Both the position numbers and the translations under genes were made by a program. Below, piece after piece: positions 51,842-58,886 of a stretch of DNA of 58,886 nucleotides. The notes below the pieces were generated by a model. The model saw only the letters and a program-made list of their open reading frames with translations, was not told the DNA's origin and did no database searches. How positions within the stretch are numbered: the stretch's first letter is position 1; the number at the start of each line of letters is the position of its first letter. This stretch comes from Gammaproteobacteria bacterium (GTDB lineage Bacteria; Pseudomonadota; Gammaproteobacteria; UBA9214): NCBI GenBank assembly GCA_022340485.1, contig JAJDNX010000111.1, forward strand, positions 1-58,886, given 5' to 3'.

Positions 51842-52995
51842 GTGAGATGCAGCTTCCAGACCCACTGAATGTGCGCTACCGGGATATCCGCAAGGTGACG
51901 CTGATTGGCTCCGTCATCGATTTACTGCTGGGCATTGTCAAGATCATCACTGGCATCAGTGCCAGCTCACAGGCACTGATTGCCGATGGCATCCATTCAT
52001 TCTCTGATCTGGCCACCGATTTTCTGGTGTTGTTTGCTGCCAAGCATGCACATCGAAAGGCCGATGATGAACACCCGTACGGTCATGGCCGGATCGAGAC
52101 CGTTGCTACCGTAATTCTCGGTGTGTCACTGGTGATCGTTGCCCTAGGCATCAGTTACGACGCGGTGCATCGTCTGCTCACTCCGGAATTACTGCTGCAC
52201 CCGGGATGGCTGGCGTTGCTGGTCGCGATCATCTCGGTCGTTTCAAAGGAGTTGATCTATCAGTACACCGCACGGGCAGCGCGACGCCTGCGCTCCAAGA
52301 TGCTGCAGGCCAATGCCTGGCACAGTCGCAGTGATGCAATCTCCTCGATCATCGTGGTCATTGGTGTGCTTGCAACCATGTGGGGCTATCCCTCTTTCGA
52401 TGCCCTGGCTGCTGTTGCCGTTGCATTGATGGTGGCAAAGATCGGTTGGGACCTGTTGTGGAAAAGCGTACAGGAATTGATCGATACTGCACTGGATCCG
52501 GAGGAAGTCGAGGCGATCCGAAAGACCATCATGGAGGTTGACGGGGTGCGCGCCTGTCACATGCTGCGTACACGCCATAGCGGCAGTGATGCACTCGTGG
52601 ACGTCCATATCCTGGTTGATCCGAAATTGAGTGTCTCGGAGGGTCACCAGATTAGTGAGGCGGTACTCGGGCGCCTCATTGATACCGTGGAGGTTGTCTC
52701 GGACGTCATGGTGCACATCGACCCCGAGGATGATGAGTTTGCCTCGCCCAATAATGCACTGCCGTTGCGTGCCGAAATCAGGCGGCGGCTGGATCAGCAG
52801 TGGCAGCACCTCGGTGTCAATGAGCGTCTCGACAAGCTGGTGCTGCATTATCTGGATGGCAAGGTACACATCGATGTCTTCCTGAAGCCGGGCGACCAGG
52901 GGTACGGGCAACTGGCCGGGCTGTCTGCAAAGATCCGTGAATCGGCAGGCAAGGCGCGGGATATTGGTGAAGTGAGAGTCTACATCCAAACGTAA
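51838..52995 (+). CDS. Cation diffusion facilitator with extended C-terminus
   Basis: The 385-residue transporter has about six membrane segments; the zinc or iron site is built from HSFSDLATD (segment 2) and AWHSRSDAISS (segment 5). It exports divalent cations using the proton gradient. It is about 85 residues longer than E. coli FieF, and the extra C-terminal part (EIRRRLDQQWQHLGV to VHIDVFLKPGDQG) looks like a second copy of the cytoplasmic dimerisation domain. It overlaps the TusA-like gene by 4 bp. The metal is not predictable with confidence. Confidence 0.88.
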   Translation: MSEMQLPDPLNVRYRDIRKVTLIGSVIDLLLGIVKIITGISASSQALIADGIHSFSDLATDFLVLFAAKHAHRKADDEHPYGHGRIETVATVILGVSLVIVALGISYDAVHRLLTPELLLHPGWLALLVAIISVVSKELIYQYTARAARRLRSKMLQANAWHSRSDAISSIIVVIGVLATMWGYPSFDALAAVAVALMVAKIGWDLLWKSVQELIDTALDPEEVEAIRKTIMEVDGVRACHMLRTRHSGSDALVDVHILVDPKLSVSEGHQISEAVLGRLIDTVEVVSDVMVHIDPEDDEFASPNNALPLRAEIRRRLDQQWQHLGVNERLDKLVLHYLDGKVHIDVFLKPGDQGYGQLAGLSAKIRESAGKARDIGEVRVYIQT

Positions 52996-53029
52996 GCGCG
53001 CACCTTCGTGAAGCGTATATTGAAATTGT

Positions 53030-53046
53030 TGCACAATAATGGTGCA
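53030..53046. promoter_or_regulatory. NtrC-binding dyad upstream of glnA
   Basis: TGCACAATAATGGTGCA matches the NtrC consensus TGCACYA-N3-TGGTGCA in dyad form. Its centre lies about 100 bp upstream of the predicted sigma-54 start site, a normal enhancer distance. Confidence 0.7.
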
Positions 53047-53109
53047 TCATATCACGCTGCCGGGCGTCTAACGCCGTGAAATATAGGGAGTTACTCGCCA
53101 CAGCAGCCG

Positions 53110-53125
53110 TGGCATACTTCGTGCT
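53110..53125 (+). promoter_or_regulatory. Sigma-54 promoter of glnA
   Basis: TGGCAT and GTGCT place GG (53111-53112) and GC (53123-53124) exactly 10 bases apart, the sigma-54 rule. The -24 element matches TGGCAC in five of six bases and the -12 element differs from TTGCT in one. It lies about 98 bp before the glnA ATG, downstream of the NtrC dyad. Confidence 0.75.
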
Positions 53126-53222
53126 TTAACAACAAGCAAGATCGTAATGGTTTACGTGTCCGCCGTACTCGCCTGATAACGGCGTCCTATTTTTTAGCGC
53201 AAGTTGATTTGGAGGAGTTGTA

Positions 53223-54632
53223 ATGTCTGTAACCAAAGTTATGAAAATGTTGAAGGACAACGAGGTTAAATTCGTTGACCTGCGATTCACCGACACCATT
53301 GGCAAGGAACAGCACGTCACCATGCCGACAAGCCAGGCGGGCACCAGCCTGTTCAAGGATGGCAAGATGTTTGATGGATCCAGCATCGCCGGCTGGAAGG
53401 GTATCAACGAATCAGACATGGTGTTGATGCCGGATACCACCACAGCCGTCATGGATCTGTTCAGCGACGAGCCGACCCTGATTGTTCGCTGCGATATTCT
53501 GGAGCCGACGACCATGCAGGGCTACGAACGCGATCCACGCTCCATCGCCAAGCGTGCCGAGGCACACCTGATCTCAACCAAGATCGCCGATACCGCTTAC
53601 TTTGGTCCGGAGCCGGAATTCTTCATTCTGGACGATGTACGCTGGGGCGCCGACTTGAGCGGTTCGTTCTGCAAGGTGGACTCGGAGGAAGCCTCCTGGA
53701 ACTCCGAGCGCGTTTTTGAAGACGGTAATATCGGCCACCGCCCGACAGTCAAGGGTGGTTATTTCCCGGTTCCCCCGGTGGATTCACTGCATGACCTGCG
53801 TGCCGCCATGTGTCTTGGACTGGAGGAAATGGGCGTACCCGTCGAGGTGCACCACCACGAAGTGGCAACCGCCGGTCAGTGCGAAATCGGTACCCGCTTC
53901 GACACCCTGGTGGCGCGCGCCGATCAGAACCAGATTCTCAAGTATGTGGTGCAAAATGTGGCACACGGTTACGGCAAGACCGCTACCTTCATGCCCAAGC
54001 CGATTGTTGGCGACAACGGCAGCGGCATGCATGTGCACCAGTCGCTGGCAAAGGACGGCAAGAACCTTTTCACCGGTAATAAGTATGGTGGCCTGTCACA
54101 GCAGGCACTGTATTATATCGGTGGTATCTTCAAGCATGCCCGTGCACTGAATGCCTTTACCAATGCCAGCACCAACAGCTACAAGCGTCTGGTGCCGGGC
54201 TTCGAGGCACCAGTGATGCTGGCCTATTCGGCACGCAATCGTTCGGCATCGATACGTATCCCGTTCGAGTCCAACCCGAAAGGCCGCCGTATTGAGGTAC
54301 GCTTCCCGGATTCCAGTGGCAACCCCTACCTGTGCTTTGCTTCCATGTTGATGGCCGGACTGGACGGGATCAAGAATAAGATCGACCCGGGCGAGGCCAT
54401 GGACAAGGATCTGTATGACCTGCCAGCGGAAGAGGCGAAATCAATTCCGACCGTGTGCAGTGCACTGGATCAGGCACTGGATGCGCTGGATAAAGACCGT
54501 GAGTTCCTGACCGCCGGTGGTGTTTTCACTGACGACATGATCGACGGCTATATCGAGTTGAAGATGGCGGATGTTACGCGTATACGCATGACTACCCATC
54601 CGGTCGAGTTTGATATGTACTACAGTCTGTAG
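53223..54632 (+). CDS. glnA: Glutamine synthetase, type I beta
   Basis: GlnA makes glutamine from glutamate, ammonia and ATP in a dodecamer. The 469-residue protein starts [21 protein letters not shown] after the Met; signatures are [23 protein letters not shown] and the ATP-site [11 protein letters not shown]. Tyr398 in [10 protein letters not shown] is the adenylylation site, one position from E. coli Tyr397, so GlnE control is expected. It has the NtrC and sigma-54 elements upstream and an intrinsic terminator downstream. Confidence 0.98.
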   Translation: MSVTKVMKMLKDNEVKFVDLRFTDTIGKEQHVTMPTSQAGTSLFKDGKMFDGSSIAGWKGINESDMVLMPDTTTAVMDLFSDEPTLIVRCDILEPTTMQGYERDPRSIAKRAEAHLISTKIADTAYFGPEPEFFILDDVRWGADLSGSFCKVDSEEASWNSERVFEDGNIGHRPTVKGGYFPVPPVDSLHDLRAAMCLGLEEMGVPVEVHHHEVATAGQCEIGTRFDTLVARADQNQILKYVVQNVAHGYGKTATFMPKPIVGDNGSGMHVHQSLAKDGKNLFTGNKYGGLSQQALYYIGGIFKHARALNAFTNASTNSYKRLVPGFEAPVMLAYSARNRSASIRIPFESNPKGRRIEVRFPDSSGNPYLCFASMLMAGLDGIKNKIDPGEAMDKDLYDLPAEEAKSIPTVCSALDQALDALDKDREFLTAGGVFTDDMIDGYIELKMADVTRIRMTTHPVEFDMYYSL

Positions 54633-54653
54633 TCGAGCGTCGTGTTGTACTAT

Positions 54654-54688
54654 AAAGCCCCGCTCCGGTAGCGGGGCTTTATTTTTTT
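54654..54688 (+). terminator. Intrinsic terminator of glnA
   Basis: A perfect 11-bp stem AAAGCCCCGCT / AGCGGGGCTTT with a 5-base loop CCGGT is followed by ATTTTTTT. It begins 21 bp after the glnA stop and ends 26 bp before the next start. It is the best terminator in the window. Confidence 0.95.
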
Positions 54689-54713
54689 GGTGCATTACGA
54701 CAAGGGTGAAGCT

Positions 54714-55490
54714 ATGCGACTGACAGCGATCCTGTTACTGATTTTTATGGCAGCCGCTCGCGCGGAAATCTACAAGTCCATCGACGCAGACGGGGAGGTG
54801 ATCTACTCCGACCAGCCAAGCCGTGGTGCAGAGCGGGTGAGTATGCCGACCCTGCCAACCTATACACCACCCCGTTCACCTGGAGTAGTGGGCCGTACCG
54901 CCTCTGCCGTAGCCGAACCACAACACTATGAAAGCTTCTCCCTGACCAGCCCGGTCAATGAAGCCACCATCAGGAACAACCTCGGTACGGTCGAGATCGA
55001 GGCAGCGCTGACACCGTCGCTGATGACAGAACTGGGTCATGGCATTCAGTTTTACCTGGATGGCGTGGCCTATGGTGCCGTCACTAATCGCACCACGATG
55101 ACGCTGGGCAATGTGGACCGGGGCACGCACCAGCTCTCGGCGAGGGTAACGGATGCGAGCGGGAAGGTTCTTTTGGCAACGACGGAGATTACGGTTTTTG
55201 TCAAGCGGGCCTCAAAATTGCACGGCGGCAAGCAGGGAACAGTAACGGACAACCCGGGTTATATCACAGCCAATCCGAATGTGGTCGGCGATGAGACCTT
55301 TCAGCCCTATCGCTATAAAGACATTGCCGATTACAGCGGTACGGCGGCAGTCAAAGACGACCCGGAGCTGGCCGAGCAACTGGCCAACCCCGGTTTCCGT
55401 AACCGCAATCCGAATATTCTCAGTCCAAATCCCAACATTCATTCCTTCAACCCAAACCAGATAAATCCCCCTCTGCCCAAGGAAGACTAA
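54714..55490 (+). CDS. Secreted DUF4124-like protein with Asn-Pro-rich tail
   Basis: The start MRLTAILLLIFMAAARAEIYKS follows AAGGGTG and is preferred to an earlier frame start. A signal peptide ends about residue 17, then AEIYKSIDADGEVIYSDQPSRGA matches the DUF4124 motif. A middle beta-sandwich-like part (IQFYLDGVAYGAVTNRTTM; GTHQLSARVTDASGK) resembles an Ig-like fold, and the tail repeats Asn-Pro-Asn units (ANPNV, RNPNIL, SPNPNI, FNPNQ). It sits between glnA and ntrB in a periplasmic or outer-membrane role of unknown nature. Confidence 0.75.
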   Translation: MRLTAILLLIFMAAARAEIYKSIDADGEVIYSDQPSRGAERVSMPTLPTYTPPRSPGVVGRTASAVAEPQHYESFSLTSPVNEATIRNNLGTVEIEAALTPSLMTELGHGIQFYLDGVAYGAVTNRTTMTLGNVDRGTHQLSARVTDASGKVLLATTEITVFVKRASKLHGGKQGTVTDNPGYITANPNVVGDETFQPYRYKDIADYSGTAAVKDDPELAEQLANPGFRNRNPNILSPNPNIHSFNPNQINPPLPKED

Positions 55491-55495
55491 TGCTA

Positions 55496-55512
55496 TGCAC
55501 CATATTGGTGCA
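55496..55512. promoter_or_regulatory. NtrC-binding dyad upstream of ntrB
   Basis: TGCACCATATTGGTGCA fits the NtrC consensus perfectly, within a wider perfect inverted repeat with 9-bp arms CTATGCACC / GGTGCATAG (55493-55515). It overlaps the possible -35 element of the ntrB promoter. Confidence 0.85.
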
Positions 55513-55534
55513 TAGCCGATGTTGGGGCTATACT
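55505..55534 (+). promoter_or_regulatory. Possible sigma-70 promoter of ntrBC
   Basis: TTGGTG (55505-55510) and TATACT (55529-55534) are separated by 18 bases; the -10 element is good, the -35 weak. It overlaps the NtrC dyad, so phosphorylated NtrC would block it, like the glnL promoter of E. coli. The leader to ntrB would be about 125 bp. Confidence 0.5.
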
Positions 55535-55665
55535 AGGTAGGGATCCCCTGCTAGGCGACATGGCCCATTCTGGAAGTTACTTGTTGTATTTGTTGAGATA
55601 AATATTTTTAACGGGGAGGTCGCCCCCGGTGATGGTGTTGGTTTGATATTTGCAAGAATCCCAGC

Positions 55666-56748
55666 ATGAAGGGAGATTTCGTGCCACCCAAAATAACTGC
55701 AGAACGAATTCTCGATAGCATGGCTACGGCGGTATTGGTGTTCGATGCACAGTCGCGGCTGACAACCATCAACCATGCCGGTGAGGTCATCCTGAACCAC
55801 AGTGCGCGCCATGTGAAAGGTCGTTCTATCCATGAACTGATTGTCAATGCAGGGGAGATGAACGCGCAGATCGCTAGCACAATGTCCTCCGGTCAGACGG
55901 TGACACAACGTGGCTGTCTGCTGTTGTTACCAGATGCACCGGACCTGCGGGTTAATTGTACCTTCACACCAATCACGGATGCTGCCGGCAATCTCCAGGT
56001 AGTGATCGAGTTACGACGGATAGATCATCACCTGCGTATCGAGCAGGAGGAGGGCCTCATTACGCAACAACAAGCCACGCATGAGTTGTTGCGCGGTCTT
56101 GCTCACGAAATCAAGAACCCGCTGGGTGGCTTGCGGGGAGCCGCGCAACTGCTGGAACGGGAAATCAGTGATGCTGCACTGAAGGAATACACCCACATCA
56201 TAATCAGCGAGGCTGATCGTCTGCAGTCACTACTCGACCGTATGCTGGGCCCCAACAACTTGCCGAAAATCCAGCCAATTAATATTCACGAAGTACTCGA
56301 GCATGTGCGTGAACTGGTGAAGGTAGAAGCCGGAACCGGCCTGCGCATCCTGCATGACTACGATCCCAGCCTGCCGGACTTGCTGGCAGACCGGGACCTG
56401 CTGTTGCAATCGATCCTTAATATCGTGCGCAATGCCGCACAGGCGCTGGAAAACGAGGGACAGATTATCTTGCGTACCCGCATCCGGCGTAATTTCAATA
56501 TCGGTAGCCGCAAGCACCGGCTGGTTGCACGCATCGAGGTGATCGACAACGGCCCCGGTATAGATGAGGGTCTGCGCAAGCAGATTTTCTACCCGATGAT
56601 TACCGGTCGCAGTGACGGTACCGGCCTGGGGCTTTCCATAGCACAGGCACTGATCAGTCGCCACCAGGGACTGATTGAATGTCACAGCAAGCCCGGAGAA
56701 ACCATATTTACTATTTTGCTGCCACTGGACGGAAAGCATGAGCCATAA
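55666..56748 (+). CDS. ntrB: Nitrogen regulation sensor histidine kinase NtrB
   Basis: NtrB phosphorylates or dephosphorylates NtrC as directed by PII. The 360-residue protein has an N-terminal PAS domain (about 15-120), the H-box LLRGLAHEIKNPLGG with His147, and the ATP-binding boxes (NIVRNAAQAL, VIDNGPGI, GTGLGLSIAQ). No membrane segment is seen, so it is cytosolic. A GTG at 55681, five bases after GGGAG, is a plausible alternative start giving 355 residues. Its end overlaps ntrC by 11 bp. Confidence 0.96.
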   Translation: MKGDFVPPKITAERILDSMATAVLVFDAQSRLTTINHAGEVILNHSARHVKGRSIHELIVNAGEMNAQIASTMSSGQTVTQRGCLLLLPDAPDLRVNCTFTPITDAAGNLQVVIELRRIDHHLRIEQEEGLITQQQATHELLRGLAHEIKNPLGGLRGAAQLLEREISDAALKEYTHIIISEADRLQSLLDRMLGPNNLPKIQPINIHEVLEHVRELVKVEAGTGLRILHDYDPSLPDLLADRDLLLQSILNIVRNAAQALENEGQIILRTRIRRNFNIGSRKHRLVARIEVIDNGPGIDEGLRKQIFYPMITGRSDGTGLGLSIAQALISRHQGLIECHSKPGETIFTILLPLDGKHEP

Positions 56749-58144
56749 CGAAACCATTTGTGTCATTGATGATGATAGTTCCATACGCTGGGTGCTGGAC
56801 AAGGCACTCACTACTGCCGGCCTGCAGGTCGCGACATATGATTCTGCGGACAGCGCCTTGCGGGCGATCAGCAAGCAGGAGCCGGCTGTCATTGTGACCG
56901 ATATTCGTATGCCAGGCATGGATGGACTTGCCTTGCTGGAGCACATCGATCACCACTATCCGGATTTGCCAGTAATTATCATGACAGCCCATTCCGACCT
57001 TGATAGTGCCGTATCTGCCTACAAAGGCGGCGCATTCGAATATCTGCCGAAGCCATTTGACGTGGACGAAGCGGTAGCACTGGTGAAACGTGCACTGGAA
57101 ATGCGCGACCAGCAAGCGGTCGAAACGCCACCGCAGCCACAGGAGGAGGCACCGGAAATCATCGGCAAGGCAGCAGCGATGCAGGAGGTGTTCAGAGCCA
57201 TCGGTCGCCTCGCGCACTCCAATGCCACGGTATTGATCAATGGTGAATCGGGCACCGGAAAAGAGCTGGTTGCACAGGCATTGCATCAGCACAGCGCACG
57301 TGCAAAGCAGCCGTTTGTGGCATTGAACATGGCAGCGATTCCACGCGATTTACTGGAGTCCGAATTATTTGGTCATGAACGCGGTGCGTTCACCGGGGCA
57401 CAGAACCGCCGTGCCGGACGTTTTGAACAGGCCAATGGCGGTACGCTGATGCTTGATGAGATTGGTGATATGCCGGCTGAACTGCAGACCCGCCTGTTGC
57501 GGGTACTGGCGGATGGCGAGTTTTATCCCGTCGGTGCCCATACTCCCAAAAAGGTCGATGTCCGCATCATCGCGGCAACCCACCAGAACCTCGAGCAACG
57601 GGTGCGGGAGGGGCAGTTTCGTGAGGACCTGTTCCACCGACTGAATGTCATTCGCATCCATATCCCGTCACTGCGAGAACGCCGCGAGGACATACCGCTG
57701 TTAATGCGACACTTCCTGCAACGGGCTGCCCGAGAGCTGGAAGTCGAGACAAAGACATTGAGCAGTGCGGCGGCAGCTATCCTTTCGACCCTGGATTGGC
57801 CAGGGAATGTACGCCAGCTGGAGAATTTATGTAGACTGTTAACCGTGATGGCACCAGGCCAGGAGATCCATGTCGAGGACCTTCCTGATGAATTACTGGC
57901 GACCGCTGCCAGCGGTTCAAGAGCCACAGCGGACTGGCAGGGCTTGCTGCGACAATGGGCACAGCAGCAGTTGGCTGGCGGGGCAGAGCACTTGCTGGAT
58001 GACGCACTGCCGAGCTTCGAGCGGGTACTCATCGAGGTCGCCTTGCAGCAAACCGGCGGGCGCCGTCAGGATGCAGCACGTTTACTCGGCTGGGGACGCA
58101 ATACCCTCACACGCAAGCTGAAGGAGCTCGAAAGCACTGACTAA
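56738..58144 (+). CDS. ntrC: Nitrogen regulation response regulator NtrC
   Basis: NtrC activates sigma-54 promoters under nitrogen limitation. The start MSHNETICVIDDD overlaps ntrB by 11 bp; an earlier ATG would add 21 residues inside ntrB. The 468-residue protein has a receiver domain with Asp55 in VTDIRMPGMDG, an AAA+ domain with GESGTGKE, the sigma-54 contact loop GAFTGA and the Walker B-like LDEIGD, and a C-terminal Fis-type helix-turn-helix (GRRQDAARLLGWGRNTLTRKL). It should bind the two dyads described upstream. Confidence 0.97.
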   Translation: MSHNETICVIDDDSSIRWVLDKALTTAGLQVATYDSADSALRAISKQEPAVIVTDIRMPGMDGLALLEHIDHHYPDLPVIIMTAHSDLDSAVSAYKGGAFEYLPKPFDVDEAVALVKRALEMRDQQAVETPPQPQEEAPEIIGKAAAMQEVFRAIGRLAHSNATVLINGESGTGKELVAQALHQHSARAKQPFVALNMAAIPRDLLESELFGHERGAFTGAQNRRAGRFEQANGGTLMLDEIGDMPAELQTRLLRVLADGEFYPVGAHTPKKVDVRIIAATHQNLEQRVREGQFREDLFHRLNVIRIHIPSLRERREDIPLLMRHFLQRAARELEVETKTLSSAAAAILSTLDWPGNVRQLENLCRLLTVMAPGQEIHVEDLPDELLATAASGSRATADWQGLLRQWAQQQLAGGAEHLLDDALPSFERVLIEVALQQTGGRRQDAARLLGWGRNTLTRKLKELESTD

Positions 58145-58355
58145 AGCCGATGCGTGGATGGAACCATCGCGGCGACTGTGATTCACTCTGGCAGTGTAAA
58201 AAGGCCGCCGTTTTGCATCCGGAATGATTGCTCACTGCCGTGAATCACATACGCTCCATACTAGACTGCAAACCGTGCCTCATGTGGCCTGAGCCGATGC
58301 CAAGTCGGCACGGGTGGTTTTGGCAGCCCGGGAGAAACAACGGGCCGTGGGAAGC
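58145..58355. other. Gap between convergent ntrC and pyrD
   Basis: This 211-bp gap between convergent genes contains no gene I can support. A small inverted pair GCCGA / TCGGC is present near 58290-58310, without a T-run, so no intrinsic terminator is called for either gene. Confidence 0.4.
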
Positions 58356-58886
58356 CTATCCTCCGGCGCAGGGTGTGGTTGGCGTCGTGTTCAGGTTTAG
58401 GCTGCCGGTGAGGGCGCTGACCGAGGGCAGTTGCTGCCGGTCAAGGTAGTCCAAGATGCCGCGATTGATCTTGCGGCAGACCAGTGGATCGTAGAACAGG
58501 GCCGTCCCTATACCGACCGTGGTGGCGCCGGCAATCAGGAACTCGATGGCATCCGCGGCGGTTGTTACGCCACCCTGGCCTATGATGGGAATGCCATGCG
58601 CCTTGCAGGCCTGGTAGACCTGATGCACCTTCAGCAGGGCGACCGGTTTGATGGCTGGCCCTGATAGTCCGCCCTGGTTATTGCCGATCACAGGTGCGCG
58701 TTTTTCGATATCGATTGCCATGCCCATCAGGGTGTTGATCACGGCAAAACCATCGGTACCGGCATCGATACAACGACGGGCGTTGTCAGTGATATCGGTC
58801 TGGTTGGGCGACAGCTTGGTGATCAGTGGTTTGCGGGTGACGGCACGGCAGGCAGCGACCACGCGTGCCGACATGTCCGGGTCATT
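58356..58886 (-). CDS. pyrD: Dihydroorotate dehydrogenase, class 1B-like (5' end outside window)
   Basis: The frame is open to the window edge, so the start lies beyond 58886; the last 176 residues are seen. KLSPNQTDIT, INTLMGMAIDIEK, GGLSGPAIKPVAL and IPIIGQGGVTTAADAIEF are diagnostic of the class 1B dihydroorotate dehydrogenase, which oxidises dihydroorotate using an FMN and, with a PyrK partner, NAD. Class 1B is less usual in gammaproteobacteria, which mostly use quinone-linked class 2. No pyrK is visible in the window. It is convergent with ntrC. Confidence 0.85.
   Translation of the reverse strand, partial: NDPDMSARVVAACRAVTRKPLITKLSPNQTDITDNARRCIDAGTDGFAVINTLMGMAIDIEKRAPVIGNNQGGLSGPAIKPVALLKVHQVYQACKAHGIPIIGQGGVTTAADAIEFLIAGATTVGIGTALFYDPLVCRKINRGILDYLDRQQLPSVSALTGSLNLNTTPTTPCAGG

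Overview
The window is a chromosomal origin region of a gammaproteobacterium. It carries the backbone glmS-glmU, atpCDGAHFEBI, parB-parA-rsmG-mnmG, mnmE-yidC-yidD-rnpA-rpmH, dnaA-dnaN-recF-gyrB, then plsC-gmhB-glyS-glyQ, an order I associate with Pseudomonas-like and purple-sulfur-like gammaproteobacteria. Base composition is moderately GC-rich, apart from several AT-rich accessory stretches. The F-type ATPase c subunit has the proton-type GLVDAVPM motif, and glutamine synthetase, NtrB and NtrC are typically proteobacterial. I cannot name a genus. No tRNA, rRNA, CRISPR array, transposase or phage gene was found.

Layout. 1-9.5 kb is a cell-surface module: the end of a PLP-dependent alpha-oxoamine synthase that looks like serine palmitoyltransferase, an MsbA-like ABC exporter, a CDP-glycerol-transferase-like protein, three further proteins that are glycosyltransferases or resemble them, an SGNH-hydrolase-like membrane protein and an unknown surface-polysaccharide protein. 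9.7-14 kb holds an unknown secreted protein, uvrD and two small unknown proteins. 14.1-25 kb is glmS-glmU, then a slyD-like isomerase joined to the end of the complete ATP synthase operon, whose promoter is visible upstream of atpI. 25.1-27 kb is an inserted sulfatase plus small lipoprotein. 27.1-31.6 kb is parB-parA-rsmG-mnmG. 31.7-34.3 kb is a second insertion (coiled-coil protein, TetR regulator, methyltransferase). 34.4-38.2 kb is mnmE-yidC-yidD-rnpA-rpmH. 38.2-44.8 kb is dnaA-dnaN-recF-gyrB with DnaA boxes on both sides of dnaA. 44.9-49.6 kb is plsC-gmhB-mazG-like-glyS-glyQ on the opposite strand. 49.8-53 kb holds an unknown protein, a PP-loop ATPase paired with a TusA-like sulfur carrier, and a cation-diffusion transporter. 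53-58.1 kb is the nitrogen-control block glnA, a DUF4124-like secreted protein, and ntrB-ntrC. The window ends inside a class 1B dihydroorotate dehydrogenase on the minus strand.

How parts work together. ParA and ParB act on parS, and two parS-like 16-mers lie inside recF about 2 kb from the likely origin, both read in the same frame as Phe-His-Val-Glu-His. The strongest origin candidate is the dnaA-dnaN gap, which has several DnaA boxes, an AT-rich right half and no GATC site. GlnA, NtrB and NtrC form a regulatory loop visible in the DNA: an NtrC dyad and a sigma-54 promoter precede glnA, and a near-perfect NtrC dyad overlaps the -35 region of a sigma-70-like promoter upstream of ntrB. The PP-loop ATPase with TusA-like carrier and the oxoamine synthase with exporter are the two places where a less described pathway is most likely.
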